Source: Neisseria subflava (GTDB lineage Bacteria > Pseudomonadota > Gammaproteobacteria > Burkholderiales > Neisseriaceae). Taken from it: DNA of 64,000 nucleotides. The translations under genes were made by a program, and so were the position numbers. Of this stretch, positions 17,656 to 27,476 are shown in pieces (position 1 is the first letter of the stretch; each line of letters starts with the position of its first letter). The notes under the pieces are model-generated. The model was given only the letters and a program-made list of their open reading frames with translations, ran no database searches and was not told the origin of the DNA. Location: contig NZ_POXP01000001.1 of NCBI RefSeq assembly GCF_003044935.1, positions 1-64,000 of the forward strand, read 5' to 3'.

Positions 17656-17683
17656 AGGCCGTCTGTTGTTCAGACGGCCTTTG
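17656..17683. terminator. Inverted DUS pair between glmM and lolA
   Basis: AAGGCCGTCTG-ttgtt-CAGACGGCCTT, shared by converging genes. Confidence 0.8.
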
Positions 17684-17698
17684 TGTTTTATTGGAAGC

Positions 17699-18319
17699 TT
17701 AGTTGCTCAAGACATCAACGCCTTTAGGAGGCGTAAATTTGAACATACCGCTGGAAAGGTTAGGCTTGGTGTTCAAACCGCTGAAGCTGATGCTGGTTTG
17801 GTTGCCGAAGCTGTCTTTCAGCTGCATGGCGGCGAGGTTGTCGCCTTTGAAGCCGATGCGGATGTATTGGTAGCCGGCGTTGTTTTTCTTAGGCGTAGCC
17901 AAAACGTAGTCGATACCGTTGGCAGAACCGTCTTCTTTCAGCGTGTAGCTGCTGTCCAATGCTGTTTTGTTGGAAAGGATGGCGGCAGGGCTATCACCGA
18001 TGGTTTGGTCTTGTGAGGACTTGGTTACTTGCGCCAAATCTACGTCATAGAGCCAAATGGTTTTGCCGTCGCCAACGATGGTTTGTTTGTAGGGTTTGGT
18101 GTATTCCCATTTGAACAAGCCAGGGCGCAGGATTTTGAATGTACCGTGTGTGGTTTGGGTTTTCTTTTTGCTGTGAACGGTTTGGCTGAAGTTGCCGCTG
18201 ATACCGTCAGCGTCATTATTGAATTTTTTCAGGGCATCCACTGCGCCGGCTTGTGCAAAGCCGATGGCTGAAGAAAGCAGCGCGGCAGCGGTCAGGGTGA
18301 ACAGTCGGGTAGTTTTCAT
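17699..18319 (-). CDS. lolA: Outer-membrane lipoprotein carrier LolA
   Basis: 206 residues. A signal peptide (MKTTRLFTLTAAALLSSAIG) is followed by the LolA half-barrel. Markers include FSQTVHSKKK, LRPGLFKWEYTKPYKQTIVGDG and the WLYDVDLAQVT strand. LolA ferries lipoproteins through the periplasm from the LolCDE complex to LolB. I start at 18319, where AAGGAA precedes ATG; the open frame extends further upstream but without a ribosome site. Confidence 0.92.
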   Translation of the reverse strand: MKTTRLFTLTAAALLSSAIGFAQAGAVDALKKFNNDADGISGNFSQTVHSKKKTQTTHGTFKILRPGLFKWEYTKPYKQTIVGDGKTIWLYDVDLAQVTKSSQDQTIGDSPAAILSNKTALDSSYTLKEDGSANGIDYVLATPKKNNAGYQYIRIGFKGDNLAAMQLKDSFGNQTSISFSGLNTKPNLSSGMFKFTPPKGVDVLSN

Positions 18320-18608
18320 GTTTTGGTTCCTTGTTCGGAGAGATGGGTTCAGTATAGACGTTATGGTGTAACAGGCAAGGGGCTGAATGGAGGGTTTAAT
18401 TTGTGTAAATATGAAAAATCCAATCAAGTGACTGAAATAATTTCATTTCTTCAGACGGCCTGCATTTGGTTTTGACGTTTTTTTAATGAAGCACACGATG
18501 GTTTGGTGTGGTATTTAATGTCATTTTACGGAAAGCGTGAAATTATAGTCTTTCTGTTTGCTTTTTAAAACGGTTATAATATTTATCTTTTTAAAACAAT
18601 GGTTTTGT

Positions 18609-19439
18609 ATGTATCTGAATCCTTATCCTTTATTGGAACAGGCTTTGCTGTCGGACAATCCGGATGAAAAGGGAAGGTTGACGCAGGCCTTGTTTGCGCA
18701 TTTGGGCAAGGCGGAAGGTTTGACGGTTGATGAGTCGCAACCCGTGGATTGCCGTTTTGCCGGTCATCCGTTACGTCCGTGTTTGGTTGCGCCTTCGGAA
18801 GTTACGCCGCGCAAGATGAATACGGTCGAAGGCTATGCGGCCATGTTGCATGCGATTGCGCACATTGAATTTAATGCGATTAATCTGGCTTTGGATGCGG
18901 CGTATCGTTTTCGCAATATGCCGTTTCAGTTTGTACGCGATTGGGTAAGGGTGGCGAAAGAAGAAGTGTTTCACTTCGGCTTGATGCGTGGCCGTCTGAA
19001 CAGTTTGGGCTACGATTACGGCGATTTTGAAGCGCACGGGCATTTGTGGGATATGGCGTATAAAACTGCTTACGATCCCTTATTGCGCATGGCTTTGGTG
19101 CCGCGGGTGTTGGAAGCGCGCGGTTTGGATGTCACGCCGGGTATTCGTGCAAAAGTGGCACAGCGCGGCGATGTGGAAACCTGCGATGTGTTGGATATTA
19201 TTTATCGCGATGAAGTGGGGCATGTCGCCATCGGCAATCATTGGTATCAGCATCTTTGCCGTGAGCGCGGTCTGGAACCGGTTGCACTGTTCCGCAGCCT
19301 GATTGCGCGTTACGATATGTTTATCTTCCGCGGCTACGTCAATATCGAAGCACGGGAACGTGCAGGATTCAGCCGTTTCGAGCTGGATATGTTGGAAGAT
19401 TTTGAGAAAAGTTTGAAACAGGATAAAAAGGCCGTCTGA
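18609..19439 (+). CDS. DUF455 ferritin-like protein
   Basis: 276 residues, soluble. The helical bundle carries ferritin-like metal ligands: HAIAHIEFNAINLALDA, then KEEVFHFGLM, then RDEVGHVAIGNHW, i.e. repeated E...ExxH patterns suited to a di-iron site. It matches the DUF455 family, distantly related to the tRNA hydroxylase MiaE; the true substrate is unknown. I start at 18609 (MYLNPYPLLE); the ribosome site is weak. A CDF transporter starts 15 bases after its end, so the two are likely co-transcribed. Confidence 0.75.
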   Translation: MYLNPYPLLEQALLSDNPDEKGRLTQALFAHLGKAEGLTVDESQPVDCRFAGHPLRPCLVAPSEVTPRKMNTVEGYAAMLHAIAHIEFNAINLALDAAYRFRNMPFQFVRDWVRVAKEEVFHFGLMRGRLNSLGYDYGDFEAHGHLWDMAYKTAYDPLLRMALVPRVLEARGLDVTPGIRAKVAQRGDVETCDVLDIIYRDEVGHVAIGNHWYQHLCRERGLEPVALFRSLIARYDMFIFRGYVNIEARERAGFSRFELDMLEDFEKSLKQDKKAV

Positions 19440-19454
19440 AACGGTAAAATCATC

Positions 19455-20399
19455 ATGGCACATCATCACAATCATTCGCACGCGCACACGCATACCGCCA
19501 ACAAGCAGGTATTGCGCATTTCATTTTTCGTCATTGCCGGATTTATGCTGGTTGAGGCGGTTGGCGGCTGGCTGACCAACTCTTTGGCCCTGCTTTCTGA
19601 TGCGGGGCATATGTTCAGCGATGCGTTTTCGCTGGGCGTGGCATTGTGGGCATTCAAACTTGGCGAGAAACAGACTACGCTGCAAAAGACATTCGGTTAC
19701 AAGCGTTTTGAAATTTTGACGGCGATGTTTAACGGATTGTCGCTGGTGTTGATTGCGGCGATGATTTTTTATGAAGCAGTTAAACGATTGTTTTATCCGC
19801 CGGAAATTTTGACAGGCGGCATGTTGGTGGTCAGTATCATCGGTTTGCTGGTCAACATCGGCGTCGCCGTTTATATATTGAAGAATGGCGATACCGAAGA
19901 AAACGTCAATATGCGCGGCGCGTATCTGCATGTAATCAGCGATTTGTTCGGCTCGATAGGGGCGATTGTAGCAGCGGTACTGATGATGGCGTATGGCTGG
20001 CAATGGGCGGATACGGTTGCCAGCGTATTGGTGGCGGCTTTGGTAGGGCGCAGCGGCTGGAAGCTGTTTAAACAGACTTTGCACATTTTGATGGAAGGCG
20101 CGCCGGAAAACATCCATACCGATGAGTTGCTCAGCGTTATCCGCAATACGGAAGGCGTAAAATCCGTTCACGACTTGCATGTTTGGACAATTACCAGCAA
20201 TATCCACGTTTTATCCTGTCATATTGTTGTAGATGGCAACATGAAGGTTGCAGAGTCCGAACAAATTGTCTACCGCATTGAACATGAATTGGGGCATCAC
20301 AACATCGGGCATTGTACGATTCAGATTGAAAGCGAACAGCATCCGCATAAAGATGAAGTTTTGTGTTCGCAGGAAATGCACGAACACCATCACCATTAA
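19455..20399 (+). CDS. czcD: CDF-family zinc exporter (CzcD/ZitB type)
   Basis: 314 residues: His-rich N-terminus (HHHNHSHAHTH), six membrane helices, a cytoplasmic ferredoxin-like domain and a His-rich end (EHHHH). The metal sites in helices 2 and 5 read HMFSD and HVISD, the HxxxD pattern of zinc-transporting CDF proteins. It exports Zn2+ (perhaps Cd2+ or Co2+) using protons. It complements the znu importer at 6-8.6 kb. Confidence 0.9.
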   Translation: MAHHHNHSHAHTHTANKQVLRISFFVIAGFMLVEAVGGWLTNSLALLSDAGHMFSDAFSLGVALWAFKLGEKQTTLQKTFGYKRFEILTAMFNGLSLVLIAAMIFYEAVKRLFYPPEILTGGMLVVSIIGLLVNIGVAVYILKNGDTEENVNMRGAYLHVISDLFGSIGAIVAAVLMMAYGWQWADTVASVLVAALVGRSGWKLFKQTLHILMEGAPENIHTDELLSVIRNTEGVKSVHDLHVWTITSNIHVLSCHIVVDGNMKVAESEQIVYRIEHELGHHNIGHCTIQIESEQHPHKDEVLCSQEMHEHHHH

Positions 20400-20407
20400 C
20401 CATATTC

Positions 20408-20446
20408 AGGCCGTCTGAAACTTGTTGAATTGTTCAGACGGCCTTC
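20408..20446. terminator. Inverted DUS pair after czcD
   Basis: Perfect AG-DUS arms; it lies about 20 bases before the gph start codon. Confidence 0.8.
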
Positions 20447-20468
20447 TAAAATCATCAAAGGAATACTT

Positions 20469-21119
20469 ATGACTCAAGCCGTATTATTCGACCTTGACGG
20501 CACGCTTGCCGATACAGCACTTGATTTGGGAGGGGTGCTCAACACGGTATTGCGTCGACACGGATTGCCAGAAAAAAGCATGGATGAAATCCGTCCGCAG
20601 GCCAGCCACGGTGCGAGCGGTTTGCTCAAACTTGGTGCAGACATTACGCCCGACCATCAGGACTATATGCAATGGCGCAAAGAGTTTTTGGACGAATACA
20701 GCCGCTGCTATGCCGACCAAACCATCTTGTTCGACGGCGTAAACGAAATGCTGGAAGCCTTAGTTCAACGCGGTATCCAATGGGGCATTATCACCAACAA
20801 GCCTATGCGCTTTACCGATGTCCTCGTGCCTAAGCTCGGGTTTGCCGTGCCTCCCGCCGTGATTGTCAGCGGCGATACTTGCGATGAACCCAAACCCAGC
20901 GTGAAGCCTATGTTTTATGCATGCGAACAGATTGGTGTTGAGGCGCAGCGATGCTTTTATGTCGGCGATGCAGAGCGCGATATGCAGGCAGGCAAAAATG
21001 CAGACATGACAACCGTGCTTGCCGATTGGGGCTATATTTCTGCCGAAGACCAAACTGAAAACTGGCTTGCCGATTTCCGTATTTCCACGCCTTTGGATTT
21101 GTTGGCAATCTTGCGTTAA
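20469..21119 (+). CDS. gph: Phosphoglycolate phosphatase-like HAD hydrolase
   Basis: 216 residues starting MTQAVLFDLDGTLADT. The start at 20469 follows AAAGGAATA. HAD motif I is DLDGT (residues 8-12), motif II ITNKP, motif III Lys in EPKPSVKP, motif IV GDAERDM. It probably clears 2-phosphoglycolate formed during DNA repair, though other small phosphate esters are possible. Confidence 0.85.
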   Translation: MTQAVLFDLDGTLADTALDLGGVLNTVLRRHGLPEKSMDEIRPQASHGASGLLKLGADITPDHQDYMQWRKEFLDEYSRCYADQTILFDGVNEMLEALVQRGIQWGIITNKPMRFTDVLVPKLGFAVPPAVIVSGDTCDEPKPSVKPMFYACEQIGVEAQRCFYVGDAERDMQAGKNADMTTVLADWGYISAEDQTENWLADFRISTPLDLLAILR

Positions 21120-21218
21120 AACCCTGTAATAATCCGTTTTCAGACGGCCTGAAACGGCGTAAAATCGTACTAAGTTTGTATTTTTTTAACCGTTTTACTA
21201 CTTGTAAAGAGAAAAATC

Positions 21219-22412
21219 ATGTTCTTCAAGCATATCGAAGCAGCTCCTGCTGATCCGATTTTAGGTTTGGGTGAAGCGTTTAAAGCCGAAACCCGTCCCG
21301 AAAAAGTCAATCTCGGCATCGGCGTGTACAAAGACGCATCCGGCGCGACGCCTATTGTCAAAGCCGTCAAAGAGGCTGAAAAACGCCTGTTGGAAAGCGA
21401 AACAACCAAAAACTACCTGACCATCGACGGAGTTACTGACTATAACGAGCAAACCCAAATTCTGCTGTTTGGCAAAGACCACGAAATTATCGCCAGCCGT
21501 CGCGCCAGAACAGCGCAAAGCCTTGGCGGTACAGGCGCATTACGTATTGCGGCCGAATTTGTCAAACGCCAGTTGAACGCGCAAACCATCTGGATTTCCA
21601 ATCCGACTTGGCCAAACCACAACGCCATCGCCAAAGCGGTCGGTATCCAAGATAAACCTTATCGTTACTATGATGCCGCCAAACACGGTTTGGATTGGGA
21701 CGGTATGATTGAAGATTTGAGCCAAGCGCAAAAAGGCGACATCGTCCTGCTGCACGGCTGTTGCCACAACCCTACCGGCATTGACCCTACGCCCGAACAA
21801 TGGGAAACTTTGGCAAAACTTTCTGCCGAAAAAGGCTGGTTGCCACTGTTTGATTTTGCCTACCAAGGCTTCGGCAATGGCTTGGAAGAAGATGCCTACG
21901 GCTTGCGCGTGTTCTTGAAACACAATACAGAATTGCTGATTGCCAGTTCTTATTCTAAAAACTTCGGTATGTACAACGAGCGCGTCGGTGCGTTCACTTT
22001 GGTAGCCGAAGATGAAGAAACAGCAGCCCGCGCCCACAGCCAAGTCAAAACCATCATCCGTACCTTGTATTCCAACCCGGCTTCACACGGCGCGAACACC
22101 ATTGCGCTGGTGTTGAAAAATGATGATTTGAAAGCACAATGGATTGCCGAACTCGATGAAATGCGCGGCCGCATCAAAGCCATGCGTCAAAAATTTGTCG
22201 AGTTGCTCAAGGCTAAAGGTGCTAGCCAAGACTTTGATTTCATTATCGAACAAAACGGTATGTTCTCTTTCAGCGGCTTGACTCCCGAACAAGTTGACCG
22301 TTTGAAAAACGAGTTTGCCATTTATGCCGTCCGCTCCGGCCGCATTAATGTTGCAGGTATTACCGATGACAACATCGACTACCTGTGCGAAAGCATTGTG
22401 AAAGTCTTGTAA
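21219..22412 (+). CDS. Class I aspartate/aromatic aminotransferase
   Basis: 397-residue PLP enzyme and paralogue of the gene at 13556. Motifs: NLGIGVYKD at the N-terminus, NPTGIDP, the PLP lysine in [16 protein letters not shown], and the substrate Arg in [11 protein letters not shown]. It interconverts aspartate and oxaloacetate or aromatic amino acids and their oxoacids. Which of the two is AspC-like and which TyrB-like cannot be settled by eye. Ribosome site AAAGAGAAA. Confidence 0.87.
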   Translation: MFFKHIEAAPADPILGLGEAFKAETRPEKVNLGIGVYKDASGATPIVKAVKEAEKRLLESETTKNYLTIDGVTDYNEQTQILLFGKDHEIIASRRARTAQSLGGTGALRIAAEFVKRQLNAQTIWISNPTWPNHNAIAKAVGIQDKPYRYYDAAKHGLDWDGMIEDLSQAQKGDIVLLHGCCHNPTGIDPTPEQWETLAKLSAEKGWLPLFDFAYQGFGNGLEEDAYGLRVFLKHNTELLIASSYSKNFGMYNERVGAFTLVAEDEETAARAHSQVKTIIRTLYSNPASHGANTIALVLKNDDLKAQWIAELDEMRGRIKAMRQKFVELLKAKGASQDFDFIIEQNGMFSFSGLTPEQVDRLKNEFAIYAVRSGRINVAGITDDNIDYLCESIVKVL

Positions 22413-22430
22413 TTGTCGAATTAAAGGCAA

Positions 22431-22459
22431 AGGCCGTCTGAATCATTCAGACGGCCTTT
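22431..22459. terminator. Inverted DUS pair between converging genes
   Basis: Perfect AG-DUS arms with an ATC loop, followed by TT and TTTTT further on. Confidence 0.85.
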
Positions 22460-22476
22460 ATTTTTGACTTGTAAGC

Positions 22477-22890
22477 TTATCCGGCAACTGCGTTCATTCC
22501 CCAATAAATCATGGCATAGCGCAGCAGTTTGCCTGTAATCAGAATGATGGCGCAATGCAAAGCATTGAGCCTGAGCCAGCCTGCGGCAAGGGGGAGTGCA
22601 TCGCCGATAATCGGCAACCATGCGAACAATAGCGGCCAAATCCCCCATCTTTGTATACGCGCCAATACTTTTTCAGACGGCCTTTTCTTGGCCGGAAACA
22701 TTCTGCCCATGTAATACGAAACCATACTGCCCAAGCCATTCGCCAAACCGGCACACAAACATGCGCCGAGGGCATGTTGCGGATATTGGTACACAAATGC
22801 GGCGTATGCCGCCTCGGATGTACCCGGAAGTAGTGTGGCTGAAGTGAAAGCAGAAGCAATCAGGGCAAGGTAAGCGTAAAGAGGGGGCAT
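22477..22890 (-). CDS. DedA/YqaA-like small membrane protein
   Basis: 137 residues, three to four membrane segments. The segments SATLLPGTSEAAYAAFV and ANGLGSMVSYYMGR match the YqaA branch of the SNARE-associated (DedA) superfamily. These proteins are thought to move or scramble lipids, but this branch is uncharacterised. Confidence 0.7.
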   Translation of the reverse strand: MPPLYAYLALIASAFTSATLLPGTSEAAYAAFVYQYPQHALGACLCAGLANGLGSMVSYYMGRMFPAKKRPSEKVLARIQRWGIWPLLFAWLPIIGDALPLAAGWLRLNALHCAIILITGKLLRYAMIYWGMNAVAG

Positions 22891-23164
22891 GTTTTGAGTT
22901 GCATCAAGTGATATTGTAAAAAAGAAATAATAGGTTTAATAAGAGGATTATGCCTTTATTTTTTAATCTAATAAAAGATAAATCCAATATTATTGAAATT
23001 TTTAAAATTAAACGACTGAAGGATAATGTAGTCGGCTGTTAGAAAATAGTTTTCAAAGTGACGGATTATCAGTATGATACGGGCGGCTGTTAATGGGTGT
23101 TAAGTTTAATGAACTGATTCAAGCTCATTTTTCCAGCAAATCTTAACAAAACGAAAGGCAAATC

Positions 23165-24388
23165 ATGTCTGCGCATTCACAACAAAATCATACTCCTGCA
23201 CTGGTTGTCCTAACCACACTCTTTTTCATGATGGGTTTCATTACCTGCATGAACGATATTTTGATTCCGCATTTGAAAGATATTTTCGACCTAACTTATG
23301 TTCAGGCGATGCTGATTCAATTCTGTTTCTTTACCGCTTATGCGATTATGTCGATTCCGATGGGCTATTTGGTCGGCAAAATCGGCTATAAAAACGGCGT
23401 GATTAGCGGCTTCGTATTGACCGCCATCGGCTGTCTGCTCTTCTATCCTGCAGCCGGTAGTCATTCTTATGCAACTTTTTTGGGTGCATTGTTTATTTTG
23501 GCTTCAGGTGTAACCCTGTTGCAAGTAGCGGGTAACCCTTATGTGACTTTGCTGTCCAAACCGGGTAAAGAATCTGCAACACTGACTTTGGTTCAGGCAT
23601 TTAACTCTTTGGGTACGACCATTGCTCCGCAAATCGGCGCATTCCTGATTTTGGCTGATGCAACACAAACTGTCAGCAAAGCCGAGCAAATTTCTTCTGT
23701 TCAAATTCCATATTTAGGTTTGGCCGGTCTGCTGATTATTTTGGCTGTATTCGTCAAAATGATTCGTCTGCCTAACGCAAACAAAATTGCTGAAGAAGAG
23801 AGCGAACACAACCATGATGGCAAACACAGCGTATGGCAATACCGTCATTTGGTTTTTGGTGCGGCCGGTATTTTCTGTTATGTCGGTGCGGAAGTATCCA
23901 TCGGTTCTTTATTGGTCAGCGTGTTGGGCTATCTGAAAGGTTTGGATCACGCATCTGCCGCGAAATATTTGTCGTTCTACTGGGGCGGTGCAATGGTCGG
24001 TCGCTTCTTAGGCTCTGCTATCATGGCAAAAATTGCGCCTAACCGCTATTTGGCATTTAACGCTACTGCTGCTGTTGCCTTGTTGGGCGTTGCTATGTTG
24101 GCAGGTAAAGCCAGTGCAGATGTTGCAATGTGGGCATTGTTGGCCATCGGCTTCTTCAATTCGATCATGTTCCCAACCATTTTCTCTTTGGCAACCAAAG
24201 GTCTGGGTCGATTTACCAGCAGCGCTTCCGGCGTATTGTGTACTGCGATTGTCGGCGGTGCGGTTGTGCCTGTGGTACAAGGTTGGGCAGCGGATACTTA
24301 CGGTTTGATGATTTCTTTCGTTGTATCAGCGATTTGTTATGTCTATATCGTCTTCTTTGCTATAAAAGGCTACAAAGCTGATGAATAA
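23165..24388 (+). CDS. gluP: Glucose/galactose MFS transporter
   Basis: 407 residues, 12 membrane helices, FucP/GluP branch of the major facilitator superfamily. Markers are FFMMGFITCMNDILIPHLK in helix 1, NPYVTLLSKPG, and QAFNSLGTTIAPQIG. A central cytoplasmic loop carries EEESEHNHDGKH. Neisserial GluP takes up glucose and galactose with protons. Ribosome site AAAGGCAA. The AT-rich 274-base gap upstream shows no obvious gene. Confidence 0.87.
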   Translation: MSAHSQQNHTPALVVLTTLFFMMGFITCMNDILIPHLKDIFDLTYVQAMLIQFCFFTAYAIMSIPMGYLVGKIGYKNGVISGFVLTAIGCLLFYPAAGSHSYATFLGALFILASGVTLLQVAGNPYVTLLSKPGKESATLTLVQAFNSLGTTIAPQIGAFLILADATQTVSKAEQISSVQIPYLGLAGLLIILAVFVKMIRLPNANKIAEEESEHNHDGKHSVWQYRHLVFGAAGIFCYVGAEVSIGSLLVSVLGYLKGLDHASAAKYLSFYWGGAMVGRFLGSAIMAKIAPNRYLAFNATAAVALLGVAMLAGKASADVAMWALLAIGFFNSIMFPTIFSLATKGLGRFTSSASGVLCTAIVGGAVVPVVQGWAADTYGLMISFVVSAICYVYIVFFAIKGYKADE

Positions 24389-24402
24389 TCTATCCTGATA
24401 AC

Positions 24403-24443
24403 AGGCCGTCTGAAACCTTATGGGATTTCAGACGGCCTTTTTA
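24403..24443. terminator. Inverted DUS pair after gluP
   Basis: CAGGCCGTCTGAAA and TTTCAGACGGCCTTTTT form the stem and T run. Confidence 0.85.
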
Positions 24444-24480
24444 CTTTGTGGCATAATGATTTAAATGACAGGAGGAAAAA

Positions 24481-25104
24481 ATGGCCAAAATCATTTTGCT
24501 GCATGGCTTGCACATGCATTCGTGGGTCATGAGACCGCTGGCGTATTTGCTGGAACAAGAAGGTTTTGAAGTTGTGCTGTTCGATTATTGCAGTGTGTTG
24601 CACTCAATGAATCGGCATGTTGAGGACTTGGCGCGATGGATTGATGAGAACCATGCTGATGAAACGCTGCACTTTGTCGGCCATAGTTTGGGCGGGTTGG
24701 TCTTACGCAATTTTGCAGCGGCATATCCGGATAAAGTCAGCGGCCGTATCGTTACCATGGGTACGCCGCATCAAGGCAGCCGTGCCGCGCAACGTGTGCT
24801 CAATTTGGGTTTGCAAAAGCCGGTATTGGGCGGCTCTTACAAAGGGGCATTGGACGGCAGTATGCCTGAGTTGCCAGAGGGTGTTGAGCTGGGCAGTATC
24901 GCCGGTAACAAACCGTATGGTCTGGGCCGTGTTTTAGGTTTGCATGGCGAACATGATGGTACGGTTTTGGTCAGCGAAACGCATTGTCCGAATATGCGCG
25001 ATCATGTCGTTTTACCTGTCAGCCATAGCGGTATGCTGTTCAACCGTAAAACGGTCGAACAAGTAGTGGCATTTTTACATGATGGACGTTTTAAAAAGCA
25101 ATAA
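24481..25104 (+). CDS. Alpha/beta hydrolase, small lipase-like
   Basis: 207 residues, no signal peptide. The oxyanion region is LLHGLHM, the nucleophile elbow GHSLGG has Ser near residue 67, TMGTPHQGS follows, the acid is probably Asp in GEHDGTV, and the His is in PVSHSGML. It resembles small bacterial lipase/acyltransferase-like hydrolases. Substrate unknown. Ribosome site GGAGG. Confidence 0.8.
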   Translation: MAKIILLHGLHMHSWVMRPLAYLLEQEGFEVVLFDYCSVLHSMNRHVEDLARWIDENHADETLHFVGHSLGGLVLRNFAAAYPDKVSGRIVTMGTPHQGSRAAQRVLNLGLQKPVLGGSYKGALDGSMPELPEGVELGSIAGNKPYGLGRVLGLHGEHDGTVLVSETHCPNMRDHVVLPVSHSGMLFNRKTVEQVVAFLHDGRFKKQ

Positions 25105-25204
25105 AATTCCATTTATTTTAATTAAAAAATATTTTATTTTAAATAATTCGTTTATTTTAAAGAAAATGGCAAGGATTTGTGAGCGTTGTTTTCGTAAAAT
25201 AATC

Positions 25205-25242
25205 AACAGGCCGTCTGAAACCGGTTTTTCAGACGGCCTGTT
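25205..25242. terminator. Long inverted DUS pair
   Basis: AACAGGCCGTCTGAAA pairs with TTTCAGACGGCCTGTT around CCGGTT. It is 16 base pairs and lies between the hydrolase and the antiporter gene. Confidence 0.8.
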
Positions 25243-25284
25243 ATGCTAAAATCTGTTAAATACTTATTAAAAAGGCAAAGAACA

Positions 25285-26664
25285 ATGTTTGCTTTCAAAT
25301 CCTTACTTAATATGCCGCGCTTTGAGGCCATCGCTGTGGCCTTGGCTTTGGTGGCGGCAATGGGTTATACGATTATTTCGCTTGAATGGCTGCCGCATAT
25401 GTCGATTGTGACGGCGATCGTGGTCTTGCTTTTGTACGGTTTGATGCGTGGCTTGAAATATCAAGACATGCAAAACGGTATGATCGGCGCGGTCGGGCAG
25501 GGCATGGGCGCGATTTATCTGTTTTTCTTTATCGGCCTGATGGTCAGCGCGCTGATGATGAGTGGTGCGATTCCGACGCTGATGTATTACGGTTTCGGAT
25601 TGATTTCGCCGACTTATTTTTATTTCTCGGCGTTTGCGCTTTGCTCGATCATCGGTATTTCCATCGGCAGTAGTTTGACGACTTGTGCGACTGTCGGCGT
25701 GGCATTTATGGGTATGGCTGCTGCGTTTCATGCCGATATGGCGATGACGGCAGGTGCGATTGTGTCGGGTGCGTTCTTTGGCGATAAAATGTCGCCACTT
25801 TCCGATACGACCGGTATTTCCGCTTCGATTGTTGGCATTGATTTGTTCGAACACATCAAAAATATGATGTACACCACTGTGCCTGCGTGGTTGATCAGTG
25901 CGGCATTGATGTTGTGGCTCTTGCCCAATGTTGCCGCGCATGACATGAATAGCGTCGAGGCTTTCCGCGCGCAATTGGAAGCAACCGGTTTGGTGCATGC
26001 CTACTCGCTGATTCCGTTTGCTTTATTGGTTGTCCTCGCCCTGATGCGCGTCAATGCCATTGTGGCCATGTTGTTTACCGTTGTGGTGGCGCTGATTGTG
26101 ACTTACTTCCACAGTACGCCTGATTTGAAACAGCTGGGCGCGTGGTTTTACAGCGGATACAAACTTGAAGGCGAAGCATTCAAAGACATTGCCCGCTTGA
26201 TTTCGCGCGGTGGCTTAGAAAGCATGTTCTTTACGCAAACCATCGTGATACTCGGCATGAGCTTGGGCGGCCTGTTGTTCAGCATTGGTGTGATTCCGTC
26301 TTTGCTGGAAGCCATTCGTGCGTTCCTGACCAATGCCGGACGCGCTACTTTCAGCGTGGCCATGACATCGGTCGGCGTCAACTTCCTGATTGGCGAACAA
26401 TATTTAAGTATCCTGCTTTCCGGCGAAACCTTTAAGCCGGTATATGACAAACTCGGCCTGCATTCGCGCAACCTTGCCCGTACGCTGGAAGATGCGGGTA
26501 CGGTCATCAACCCGTTGGTGCCTTGGAGCGTCTGCGGCGTATTCATCAGCCATGCCTTGGGTGTGCCTGTTTGGGAATATCTGCCTTATGCCTTCTTCTG
26601 CTACTTGAGTTTGGCTCTGACGCTGGTGTTTGGCTGGACAGGGTTGACTTTGAGTAAAAAATAA
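25285..26664 (+). CDS. nhaC: NhaC-family Na+/H+ antiporter
   Basis: 459 residues with about 11 membrane helices. FFGDKMSPLSDTTGISAS and the glycine-rich GISIGSSLTTCATVG loop are typical of the NhaC family; the C-terminal half has GEQYLSILLSGE and DAGTVINPLVPW. It exchanges Na+ for H+ at the inner membrane; some relatives exchange malate/lactate. I start at 25285 (MFAFKSLLNM), after AAGGCAAAG. Confidence 0.85.
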   Translation: MFAFKSLLNMPRFEAIAVALALVAAMGYTIISLEWLPHMSIVTAIVVLLLYGLMRGLKYQDMQNGMIGAVGQGMGAIYLFFFIGLMVSALMMSGAIPTLMYYGFGLISPTYFYFSAFALCSIIGISIGSSLTTCATVGVAFMGMAAAFHADMAMTAGAIVSGAFFGDKMSPLSDTTGISASIVGIDLFEHIKNMMYTTVPAWLISAALMLWLLPNVAAHDMNSVEAFRAQLEATGLVHAYSLIPFALLVVLALMRVNAIVAMLFTVVVALIVTYFHSTPDLKQLGAWFYSGYKLEGEAFKDIARLISRGGLESMFFTQTIVILGMSLGGLLFSIGVIPSLLEAIRAFLTNAGRATFSVAMTSVGVNFLIGEQYLSILLSGETFKPVYDKLGLHSRNLARTLEDAGTVINPLVPWSVCGVFISHALGVPVWEYLPYAFFCYLSLALTLVFGWTGLTLSKK

Positions 26665-26685
26665 ACAGTAGGCTGTTTGATAATC

Positions 26686-26719
26686 AGGCCGTCTGAAAAC
26701 AATTTCAGACGGCCTTGTT
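26686..26719. terminator. Inverted DUS pair after nhaC
   Basis: Perfect AG-DUS arms separated by AACAA. Confidence 0.8.
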
Positions 26720-26788
26720 TTACTTGAAGTAGCCGTATCAACATGATTTCACTATAATTGCTGCGCCAATAAAAAAATAATCCAAACA

Positions 26789-27418
26789 ATGAACAAACAA
26801 ATCCGCCAAGAAATTTTCGAGCGTTTCCGCGCTGCCAATCCTCATCCGACTACCGAGTTGAATTTCAGCTCGCCGTTTGAGCTGCTTATCGCCGTTTTAT
26901 TGTCTGCGCAAGCAACTGATGTCGGCGTGAACAAAGCGACTGCCAAACTTTTTCCCGTTGCCAATACGCCGCAAGCTATGTTGGATTTGGGGTTGGACGG
27001 CGTGATGGAATACACCAAAACCATAGGCCTCTACAAAACCAAATCCAAACACATCATGCAGACATGCCGTATTTTGCTGGAGAAATACAACGGCGAAGTA
27101 CCTGCTGACCGAGAGGCTTTGGAATCTTTGCCCGGTGTTGGCCGAAAAACCGCCAATGTGGTGTTGAACACTGCATTCGGGCAACCTGTTATGGCGGTCG
27201 ATACCCATATTTTCCGTGTGGCCAACCGCACCAAAATCGCGCCCGGCAAGGATGTGCGCGAAGTTGAAGACAAGCTGATGCGCTTTATTCCCAAAGAATT
27301 TTTGATGGATGCCCATCATTGGTTGATTTTGCACGGCCGTTATACATGTAAGGCTTTGAAACCGCAATGCAGCAAATGTTTGATTAATGATTTGTGCGAA
27401 TATCCGGCAAAAATGTAA
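26789..27418 (+). CDS. nth: Endonuclease III
   Basis: 209 residues, base-excision DNA glycosylase/AP lyase for oxidised pyrimidines. The helix-hairpin-helix LPGVGRKTANVVL contains the catalytic Lys, VDTHIFRV the catalytic Asp, and the C-terminal CKALKPQC-SKC-LINDLC pattern (Cx6Cx2Cx5C) binds a 4Fe-4S cluster. Confidence 0.95.
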   Translation: MNKQIRQEIFERFRAANPHPTTELNFSSPFELLIAVLLSAQATDVGVNKATAKLFPVANTPQAMLDLGLDGVMEYTKTIGLYKTKSKHIMQTCRILLEKYNGEVPADREALESLPGVGRKTANVVLNTAFGQPVMAVDTHIFRVANRTKIAPGKDVREVEDKLMRFIPKEFLMDAHHWLILHGRYTCKALKPQCSKCLINDLCEYPAKM

Positions 27419-27436
27419 ATAAAAACAGATAAAAAA

Positions 27437-27464
27437 AGGCCGTCTGAATTTCAGACGGCCTTTG
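27437..27464. terminator. Inverted DUS pair between nth and putA
   Basis: AAAGGCCGTCTGAA-TTTCAGACGGCCTTT, almost no loop, shared by converging genes. Confidence 0.8.
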
Positions 27465-27476
27465 ATTTGGCTACGA